Part shown: positions 56,177-64,000 of the stretch, piece by piece
Position numbering within the stretch: the stretch's first letter is position 1
Layout: each line of letters opens with the position of its first letter
Assembly (NCBI GenBank): GCA_033980235.1
Contig: CM067064.1
Span: 7,492,501 to 7,556,500 of the forward strand
Length of the DNA: 64,000 bases
Direction: 5' to 3'
Origin: Diadema setosum
Taxonomy: Eukaryota > Echinodermata > Echinoidea > Diadematoida > Diadematidae
Made by a program: the position numbers and the translations under genes
Notes under the pieces: model-generated
Told to the model about the DNA's origin: nothing
Databases searched by the model: none
The model's input: only the letters and a program-made list of their open reading frames with translations

Positions 56177-56331
56177 GGGGTGTTTCATCAACGTTTGTCG
56201 GCGCTGACAAATTGAATCACCACAGTAACAGTCGGTGACCAGAGCATCTCAGCCAATCAAAACCAAGGATTTTGCTGAAATTGGTCAGCGCCGACAGTGG
56301 TCGGCGCTAACAAGCGTTGATGAAACACCCC
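56177..56331 (-). mobile_element. same foldback, copy 3
   Basis: The core is in the orientation opposite to copy 1; ends GGGGTGTTTCATCAACG and CGTTGATGAAACACCCC are intact, followed by a poly-C run. Confidence 0.78.
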
Positions 56332-56648
56332 CCCCCCCCCCCTGGCCTTACCACGCTCACACTTCAAGGTTTCATTATAATTCTATTGCCACTTCCAGGG
56401 TAAAAAAAAAAAAAAGAAAAGAAAAAAAAAAAGAGGAGAGCGTGTGTTGGGGGTGCTCAAAGTGGTGACACCCTATGTATTCCTATGTATGGTGCAAAAA
56501 AAGAAAAAAAAGAAAAAAAGTGGTTCCGTTCCGCCGAACCTGGCCTGGCCTGTGCAGTGCACTGAACTCTAGCTCATTTATGTTCCCGCAGACCACCACG
56601 TGCAGTCACCGAACCAAAGAGGATTAAGTGCAGCGCACTGGTGCAGTG

Positions 56649-56860
56649 CCCGGCCGCGTGTTTTTTTTTAGACGGCACAGATTGGGGACCCTATCCCTAA
56701 ACCTAACCCTAATCCTAATCCTAACCCTAACCATCAAACCCTAACCCTAACCCTAACCATAACCATAACCATAAACCATAACCCAACGTTTTTCCCATAG
56801 GTTTAACACGCGCCATGCCCCAATCTGTGCCGTCTTTAAAAAAAACGCTGCCCGGCCGCG
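56649..56860. repeat. inverted repeat enclosing telomere-like DNA
   Basis: CCCGGCCGCG occurs at both edges as a direct repeat. Just inside, 'agacggcacagattgggg' is mirrored by 'ccccaatctgtgccgtct', with T8-9 and A8 tracts outside. The loop is the telomere-like tract 56689-56784. Confidence 0.8.
56689..56784. repeat. interstitial telomere-like (CCCTAA)n
   Basis: About 16 hexamers, many exact CCCTAA or one base off (CCATAA, CCTAAT). The TTAGGG telomere unit is used by vertebrates and most invertebrate deuterostomes. Confidence 0.85.
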
Positions 56861-56865
56861 TAATC

Positions 56866-57321
56866 GAGATTCTTATCACTGATTGGTCAAAAGTATATCA
56901 CGTGACAACATATGCTGGTCTAGCTCAGTGCCGTATATAAAGAGAGTCTGGCCAACTCAAAGAAATTTTCCCCAGTGAGGAGGAGGAGAAAAATCTCTTT
57001 GGGCCAACTGCTAATTTGGACGCCATGTCGTTAACCGCGCGTATTACGCGTTAGAGGGTTAGCGTTGATACGCTCAGACGTAACAAAATAACCAAGCCAA
57101 ATAAGGGGTAGTTAATTAACAATGGGCACTGCGTATGAGCGCACTTCAGTAACGACATGGCGCCTGTAGATCACGGGACTAGCTTTTGACCAATCACAGG
57201 CTTCAAAACACATAAGCCAAAAACCGAGTTGGCCAGACTGTACTACTCTCTTTATATAATTTTATATACCTCATAAGTGAGATTCGTATCACTGATTGGT
57301 CAAAAGTATATCACGTGACAA
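56866..57321. mobile_element. nested palindrome between 43-bp direct repeats
   Basis: The direct repeats (56866-56908 and 57279-57321) read 'cactgattggtcaaaag' then 'tatatcacgtgacaa'. Inside, 'tatataaagagagtctggcc' (56934) is mirrored near 57236-57258, and 'gccatgtcgttaa' near 57022 is mirrored near 57150. It is non-coding. Confidence 0.65.
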
Positions 57322-57364
57322 GGTGTAGTCCCGTCTATCTTGCCTTAGGGTTTTCATGTTTAAA

Positions 57365-57440
57365 GTGATAGAAAGGCAAAACCCTCGTGATAGAAAGGCA
57401 AACCCCTCGTGATAGAAAGGCAAAACCCTCTCGTGATAGA
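57365..57440. repeat. minisatellite, unit about 24 bp, three copies
   Basis: The unit 'gtgatagaaaggcaaaaccc' plus 'tc' is repeated head to tail. Confidence 0.88.
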
Positions 57441-57523
57441 ATTCGTAAACCCTCCGCGACTTTTGTACACATAACAAGTACACTAGACTTCGCGCGCGGT
57501 GTCCGCAACCCCTCCACCCACCC

Positions 57524-58537
57524 AATTCTCGCTATCGCCAATGACGTAAAAAGTACCCGGATGTTGATTTAAGCGTCATTTACGGTGCATTATGGGATAG
57601 TCCGGTAGCAAAATCACTTCCGTTCGTACGCGCGTGATACGTGACTAATGCTATTTACACACACAACCGACTGTATTCTACGTGTACTTCCGGTTTTCTC
57701 GACTTGAATTACAGCTTTAATATGATTTGAAATTTCTCCATTCTTAAGAAATTGCTGTTAATACGACTATTGGTTGTTGCTGCGAAGCTGCCATGTGTTG
57801 TTCGCACGACAATAAATGAAAAAAATCTGCAGAAATAGGACCCTTACTGGCATGCGAGACGTGACGTGGCCGCGTGGGTGAAGTTTGCGGGTGACTCCAC
57901 AGCGCAGTACGTGCACGCGCGACTTACTAGTAGTGGTAGTAGCACTAGGTAGTAGCTAGGCCTAGTGCCTACGTACATTGTACGTACTGTACTTACTTGG
58001 AAGAAGTTGCTTCGGAGACAGGATAAGTTCAAGATCACTGTTCGTTCCCGATTGTGTTCGCGACATTTCGACAGAGAACAAATACAAAAAAAGATGGGCA
58101 TTCTATGACGATATCCAGGTGGGTGAATATTTTCCAGCATATTTTCAGCGTAAGCAGAAATGACTGATCTGTGATGTGCCCATCGATTGCATGATCAAGC
58201 AGTACGCTGTACCGGTATGTGTTAGCTTATGCGCTGCGTGCAGTGGTGCATGCTAATGCAAGGCCGGGTGGCCGGCCGCCGGCACCGGGGACTCGGCTAC
58301 AGTGTACGAGTATGACAGGCCTGGCCACTCGCTTGCTCGGGCGGTACAGCCGCCTACTGTACTACACTAGTAGTATTCGTGGTCGGCACGGCGCTATAGG
58401 TAAGGTACACGTACGCGCACGCTAGCGTTGTGCAAATTATGCTCCGCGCCGGAAGTGCCCTTGCTACCAAGTGCACTAAATCTTGACGAAAAAGCCACAT
58501 CCGGGTACTTTTTACGTCATTGGCGATAGCGAGAATT
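57524..58537. mobile_element. 1,014-bp element with 40-bp terminal inverted repeats
   Basis: Ends 'aattctcgctatcgccaatg' continue to 'acgtaaaaagtacccggatg' and are mirrored at 58497-58537. No clear target duplication is visible. The inside is CpG-rich and contains a THAP-like coding remnant, which would fit a deleted P-element-like or Kolobok-like transposon (inference). Confidence 0.72.
57992..58108 (+). pseudogene. THAP-like zinc-finger remnant
   Basis: The frame reads LTWKKLLRRQDKFKITVRSR then LCSRHFDREQIQKKMGIL and stops at 58106-58108. Trp followed about 20 residues later by C-S-x-H-F is the second half of a THAP (C2CH) DNA-binding domain. The first CxxC half is not found in frame upstream. 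It sits inside a terminal-inverted-repeat element, so a transposase origin is likelier than a host gene. Confidence 0.4.
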
Positions 58538-58555
58538 AAGGATCTAGACGTTCAC

Positions 58556-58591
58556 TACGCGCATCGTATAAACGTTTATACGATGCGCGTA
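58556..58591. repeat. 36-bp perfect palindrome
   Basis: TACGCGCATCGTATAAAC is followed immediately by its reverse complement, with no loop. It lies 18 bases outside the element 57524-58537. Confidence 0.95.
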
Positions 58592-58982
58592 CACATGCAA
58601 AATCATCGCACTAGCGCACAGCAGGCATACGTTTACGTGGCATGGTGATCGAGCGCTCCTCCGTGATTTGAAGTGAGCTGGATCATTTGAAGATCGTACA
58701 CTTTGCAATTAGAATTTCTTAGGATCCCGAAGCAGAGACAAATCTCAGCATGTTGAAAATATCGAATTAAAAACACGCCGACGGGAAACTGCATGTATAC
58801 TGTAATCTTCAGCCAAGATTTTATGCAGGAGCTCGCCGAAGGCCGTGTGACTGTGAGTGAGTACCAGCAAGCGCAGGCTGTGGCCTGATTTTAGGGCTAA
58901 CGTTTAGGCCTAACAGTTAGAATTTACTTCTTATTTGCCTAGCCCTAGATCTTGGTTAAGTCTTAAACGATGAGGTATATAA
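58592..58982. other. no gene seen
   Basis: CpG-containing sequence without a coding pattern or repeat boundary. Confidence 0.5.
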
Positions 58983-59166
58983 AACAAATATTAACTGCTC
59001 TGTATTCGGATGATGGTGGAAATTATCACTCCCTCGGTGCTTTTCATACCGATCCTTCCATCACCCCTCGGCTAACGCCTCGGGGTGATAGAAGGGTCGG
59101 TATGAAAAGCACCTCGGGAATGATAATTTCCACCATCATCCTCATGAGCAGTCAATATTTGTATAT
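58983..59166. mobile_element. 184-bp foldback centred on cctcggctaacgcctcgg
   Basis: Arms of about 88 bases, almost perfect in their inner 65, face each other (for example 'ggatgatggtggaaattatc' and its mirror near 59120). Layout resembles the foldback at 52060-52221: a symmetric arm pair with a GC-rich centre. It is non-coding. Confidence 0.82.
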
Positions 59167-59461
59167 TAATACGGCACTGGATCCGGTCTAGCTGAAATAC
59201 AAACTGTAGCTAGAGCTGAGGGGATCAGCCGAGTTGACTCCGAAACAACTCATCATCCCGACAAATCGCGTTAGCTAGGTAAGTTTCTTTGTAGACTATT
59301 TCGAAAATTGCAAGCAAATATGAAATGGACTCTTTTGTGACCCGTTTCATAAACTTGATCTTTACTTGGGGGAATAAAACCACGAGTTCGCGATCTGAGG
59401 TGCGGCGCTAGGCCGGCTGTGATCAGTGCCGTATATGTCGGCGGCGCTGAACGAGCGAAAA

Positions 59462-59485
59462 ATGGCAGCGACAACCAAACAGAAG
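59462..59485 (+). CDS. possible first coding exon of an unknown gene
   Basis: An ATG in a good context (gaaaaATGG) opens MAATTKQK and meets candidate donors gtacgg (59486) and gtaagg (59491). The upstream 70 bases are CG-rich (gcggcgctaggccgg, gtcggcggcgctg), as near promoters. No second exon is recognisable downstream in the window, so this is weak. Confidence 0.22.
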
Positions 59486-59490
59486 GTACG

Positions 59491-60621
59491 GTAAGGAAAC
59501 ATTGAAATTAATATTTCGTGGTCAAATGTTATTTTCAGTGCTCAAATTTCATCTTAGAATGACAGGTTTACTGTTATTTCCATGGCTGATGCCATTCCAA
59601 GTCTGTTCTGGCAGTCATAAGGAAGCAGTGTCCAACGTTTCCTATACTTTGCTCGACATTCATCGCAACAATCATGTTTTGCTTAGTCCGATGTGTAAAT
59701 AATTAGGCCTACGCACACGTAGATTGGTCTACATCTACTACTGATAGTATAGTAAGGGTATGGTTGGGTGTTCATAATATCGGACACCTAACGTTTTTCT
59801 ATCAATAGAAACGTGAAAAATCTCACAATTTGCCTGAAATTTTACTCACGTGTAGAGAAAATACTCCGGATTCACAAGCGCGCACTGAAAATACGATCTG
59901 AGGTACGCGCTCTAGATGGCGGCTTCGGTTCCGCACTCAGTTGCCGGGCTCATATCGACCGACCACCGGCACCCCGCCCTCTATTGACAATACGTATAAA
60001 GCGTACTTAAACGCGTTTTTTCGACAAGCTGCTGTTTTTTTTTTTTTTATAGTCGTAATTTTTTTCCCAATAATATTTGAATATATTTTGAATCCTTCGA
60101 TATTACTTTTGAAGGACTGTTTGATGAATTTGACTTGATTTTCATTAGGAAACTTTTCATCGTAATTGAAATAAATTAGATGAGTCGGTTTGTTTTTTCA
60201 CATTCATTTCTCGTTTCTGCATCAACTCGTACGGTCGTAGCGGGCGACAAAATGTTTATGTCACGTGTATATACGAAGTGTAACGTGTGTGCATGATCGT
60301 ACAAGCGGCGGTGACAATTTTGCGGTCAAAATCGTCAAATTTATTACGGAAGGATACTCTACATCTAACAACGAGTCAGCAAAGGTAGGCCTAGTTATAT
60401 GTACTTACACGATAAACCTTATTCGATTTTGCTAAATTTCGGTGATTTAGAGGGAATACTTAGTTGTTTTTGCCACATTTTACTCGGTAGCGTAGCCCAG
60501 TGAAGAATCGAACACCGTTGCGCGTAGTCCCATGCGTACATTTTCTTTCTGTACGCGCAATATGCCATTATAATGCGCGGTCGGTCGTTATGGACCCGGT
60601 CGGTGGGTTGGACCCCTACCA
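59491..60621. other. no gene seen
   Basis: Mixed A/T-rich and CpG-containing sequence. It has short frames only, none with a recognisable domain. Confidence 0.5.
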
Positions 60622-61299
60622 TACTAGGTCTCGCGCAGGGACGTAATGATCGCGCATAGCGTAACTGCGTATAGCAAGCATTAATACGCGTAAGACTAAG
60701 CGCAAAATTTGCCGATACGCCCATGGAATAAACATACCTGACAACCGCTTAAAAATGAGAAGGAAGCAGGTAAGAAATTTAGATTTCAAACAAATTTTTC
60801 ACTAAATTTCCAATTTTTTGGAACAAATTTTTCACTAAATTTCCAATTTTTTACGTTATAATTTACCTACCTTAGCTTAAAATCTTTTTTAAGGATGTTG
60901 TAGCCAAGACGTGTCGTCTCGCTTGTCTCGTTCGTATGGGGGGATGATCGTAGCCGATAGAATTCGTATTTTGTTCGATCGATCGTTTATAATATTCTAC
61001 GAAAGCCGAAGCACGTTCAGCCGCAGAGAGGGGCAGACACTTTCACGCATGAAACTACATAGGGCAGCTGCGCGATCTTTACATACTCCGAGAAGGTGAA
61101 CGCATAAAAAAAAGTCCGACATACAAACGGCGACAGCGCACTACTCCGTCATCGTATCATCAGGAGATTCTGGGAGGTGATTTTTCTGCATTTTCGTGAT
61201 ATTCATTGAGAAATTCAGGTACGATTATGGCATAACTTCTATTATAAGAGCATTTCAAATTTTCGTGCGCGATATCTAGACCCCTCAACCATACTAGAT
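60622..61299 (-). repeat. inverted unit, copy 1
   Basis: The reverse complement matches 61356-62782 (with a gap) and 63502-64000. It ends near the centre with 'acccctcaaccatactag'. It contains a duplicated 31-base piece (aacaaatttttcactaaatt...) near 60797-60855. Confidence 0.88.
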
Positions 61300-61355
61300 G
61301 TAGGGTCCGTCTATTTATTAGTCAATAGTACTAACGTTAATAGTAGGATCTAGAA

Positions 61356-61824
61356 ATCTAGTATGGTTGAGGGGTCTAGATATCGCGCACGAAAATTTGA
61401 AATGCTCTTATAATAGAAGTTATGCCATAATCGTACCTGAATTTCTCAATGAATATCACGAAAATGCAGAAAAATCACCTCCCAGAATCTCCTGATAATA
61501 CGATCACGGAGTAGTGCGCTGTCGCCGTTTGCATGTCGGACTTTTTTTTATGCGTTCAATTTCTCGGGGTATGTAAAGATCGCGCAGCTGCCCTCTGTAG
61601 TTTCATGCGTGAAAGTGTCTGCCCCTCTGCGGCTGTAACGTGCTCCGGCTTTCGTAGAATATTTTTTCACTTGATATTAAATTTGTCCCTGTTAAGCAAC
61701 AGGAGTTTTACCTAACTTGTGTATATTGTTGTTATTATTATTATACAAATGTATGTGTTATTATTATTATTATTATTATCATTATTATTATTATATGTCT
61801 TATTATTATTATCATTGTTATATG

Positions 61825-61866
<42 letters not shown>

Positions 61867-62782
61867 CATTATTACTATTATCACCACCATCATCATCGAT
61901 CATCATAATCATCATCATCATCATCATTATAATTTTTATTATCATTATTATCACTTCCACCACCATCATCTCATTTTATAATTCTTATTATCATTATTTT
62001 TATCATTGATATTTTCATAAATCGTTAATGATTTTCATTTATAAAGTTTTCTTACAATATTTCTAATCACTTTAACCAATAATAAACATGTAATATAAAA
62101 TGGAAAAAAGTAGAATATGAACATATATTTTGTGTTTGTGTGTGTGTGTGTGTGTGTGTTTGTGTGTGTGCTTACCCATTCGTCACCCTCTCATTTTCGT
62201 CACCCATTTGTCACACTCTCATCTAAGTTGTTTTCTTCAGTATCATTATGGCCCTCCCCTGTCACAAATATATCACAAGTTAGCGCAAGAAATCACAAGC
62301 AAATTCAAATTGAAATCACACTTCAACTTCGATAGACTGAAATATTTATTCCTTTGTAACATTATAATCGTTGTGTTAAAATTTGACTTAAAACAACATT
62401 TATTAATAGTATTTCAGCGTAGCTGGCAGCATACATTGTTCTTGTGTATAATGACGTCACGTGGTAAACGATCGATCGAACAAATTACGAATTCTATCGA
62501 CTACGAACGAGACAAGCGAGACGACACGGCTAGGCTACAACATCCTTAGAACAGATTTTAAGGGAAGGTAGGTTTGTACAAGGTAAAAAGTTGGAAATTT
62601 AGTGGAAAATTTGTTGGAAATCAAAATTTCTTAGCTGCTTCCTTCTCATGTTGAGCGGTAGGTCAGGTATGTTTATTCCATGGGCGTATCGGCAAATTTT
62701 GCGCTTACAACTACGCGTAATATCGCTTGCTATACGCAGTTGCACTATGCGCGATCATTCCGTCCCTGCGCGAGACCTAGTA
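61356..62782 (+). repeat. inverted unit, copy 2, interrupted
   Basis: It starts 'ctagtatggttgaggggtc' and matches copy 1 to 61664, then again from 62465 to 62782. The 800 bases between are an insertion or a replaced segment. A 56-bp spacer (61300-61355) separates it from copy 1. Confidence 0.85.
61665..62464. other. 800-bp sequence inserted in copy 2
   Basis: It contains a (TTA)n/(ATC)n microsatellite (about 61725-61990) and a (GT)n run (about 62138-62170). No inverted ends or coding domain were recognised. TGACGTCACGTGG, a CRE-type palindrome overlapping an E-box, lies at its right edge (62452). Confidence 0.6.
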
Positions 62783-62926
62783 CCCTTACTATACTAACTA
62801 GTTAGTAGTTCTAGACTAGTAGTTAAACAGTAGGCCTTCAGTAGATACGGTTCACTTACGACTACGTCCTTGCTTCGTTCATGCTCGCAGATTTACCAAA
62901 TAGACCTCCTAGGCCTAGATGTAGAA

Positions 62927-63030
62927 TACAATTGAAGAGCTTGCTTCCAAAAGGCACTAAATCCATCATTTTCCAATGGTTGAATGGATTTGGCGCCTTT
63001 TAAGTTTTGGTTGCAAGCTCTTCATTTGTA
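62927..63030. mobile_element. 104-bp hairpin MITE
   Basis: 'tgaagagcttgc' and 'ccaaaaggcactaaatccat' are mirrored by 'atggatttggcgcctttt' and 'gcaagctcttca'. It is non-coding. Confidence 0.75.
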
Positions 63031-63501
63031 GATTAGATAGAACTTGTCACTGACAGGACACTGATAAGATTTCGATTAGGAGGCCTAAGTGAGCTTCGGA
63101 TATTGTGTAAAATGTCAGCAATTTCGCAGATGCCACTAGGCGGTTGCGTAGGATGTCTATTTAAAAATCCAATTTGAGCCTCCTCCGGACAGACGGATTT
63201 TTTCTGTCTACTCTCCCATCACAATCACAAGTGAGTCTCTTGTCTAGACCTGGATCTTGTCTAGACCTGGAGACTCTGTACTGTTCAATTCAAGTGCAGT
63301 CTAACGAGTTTCAGTGCAGTAGCTTCCGAACTTAATGGCCTAGTAGTAACGTCAGTATGATTGAGCTATCTAGTCAGTAGATCTACATTAGTCGAGATCT
63401 AGATTTACAGTATGGCAACGTAGCATGCCGATTCCATTACAGTGTGTATAGACCTCTATATCTTTATCTGATTTTGTTTTCGGTGCTATAGACTAGTATA
63501 A

Positions 63502-64000
63502 AGTATGGTTGAGGGGTCTAGATATCGCGCACGAAAATTTGAAATGCTCTTATAATAGAAGTTATTCCATAATCGTACCTGAATTTCTCAATGAATATCA
63601 CGAAAATGCAGAAAAATCACCTCCCAGAATCTCCTGATGATACGATGACGGAGTAGTGCGCTGTCGCCGTTTGTATGTCGGACTTTTTTTTATGCGTTCA
63701 CCTTCTCGGGGTATGTAAAGATCGCGCAGCTGCCCTATGTAGTTTCATGCGTGAAAGTGTCTGCCCCTCTCTGCGGCTGAACGTGCTTCGGCTTTCGTAG
63801 AATATTATAAACGATCGATCGAACAAAATACGAATTCTATCGGCTACGATCATACGAACGAGACAAGCGAGACGACACGTCTTGGCTACAACATCCTTTA
63901 AAAAAAATTTTAAGCTAAGGTAGGTAAATTATAACGTAAAAAATTGGAAATTTAGTGAAAAATTTGTTCCAAAAAATTGGAAATTTAGTGAAAAATTTGT
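63502..64000 (+). repeat. copy 3 of the inverted unit, cut by the window end
   Basis: It starts 'agtatggttgaggggtctag' and is near-identical to the reverse complement of copy 1, without the 800-bp insertion of copy 2. It includes the doubled 'ggaaatttagtgaaaaattt' piece. Confidence 0.9.

Noticed and set aside
57844..58140. 98-codon minus-strand frame over the THAP-like region
   Set aside because: The THAP-type residues are on the + strand; the minus frame has no recognisable motif.
60419..60724. 101-codon minus-strand frame
   Set aside because: It spans the edge of the 690-bp repeat unit and has no domain or splice support.

Overview
The window is animal (metazoan) nuclear DNA. It carries long GT-AG introns, many short transposon relics with terminal inverted repeats, microsatellites, and one large split gene on the + strand. 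The gene content, the telomere-like CCCTAA repeats and the kinds of short repeats suggest a marine invertebrate deuterostome. An echinoderm is my best guess, but the sequence does not prove it.

From 220 to 41547 lies the 3' four fifths of a sidekick (SDK-type) cell-adhesion gene. I can follow 31 coding exons whose splice phases all agree. They encode about 1,713 residues in one continuous frame: the end of one immunoglobulin domain, one complete immunoglobulin domain, exactly 13 fibronectin type III (FN3) domains, a short Thr/Ser-rich linker on its own small exon, a transmembrane helix preceded by the FYEQWWFL juxtamembrane motif, and a cytoplasmic tail ending GFSSFV, a PDZ-binding C-terminus. 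The signal peptide and the first four and a half Ig domains must lie upstream of the window. A long A/T-rich 3' untranslated region probably follows, with candidate poly(A) signals near 42.4-42.5 kb and at 48.13 kb.

The introns hold many non-autonomous elements. They include a 1.1 kb element with six internal units of about 150 bp (15.6-16.7 kb), an element rich in AGGTCA-type direct repeats (34.7-37.2 kb, carrying a nested 1.1 kb element), several foldbacks, a SINE-like stretch and a 201-bp tandem duplication.

From about 48.2 kb to the end I see no confident host gene. This part is a transposon graveyard: a TA-flanked element with a nested hairpin (48.3-49.2 kb); a Penelope-like element with 581-bp inverted arms around a GIY-YIG coding remnant (49.3-51.1 kb); a second AGGTCA-type element (52.6-53.7 kb); a 5'-truncated LINE (54.2-54.8 kb, minus strand); three copies of a short foldback (55.4-56.3 kb); interstitial telomeric repeats inside an inverted repeat (56.6-56.9 kb); a 1-kb terminal-inverted-repeat element with a THAP-like remnant (57.5-58.5 kb); and three copies of a roughly 690-bp unit, two of them inverted around 61.33 kb and one running off the end. 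From about 56.5 kb onward the DNA is visibly richer in CG dinucleotides.
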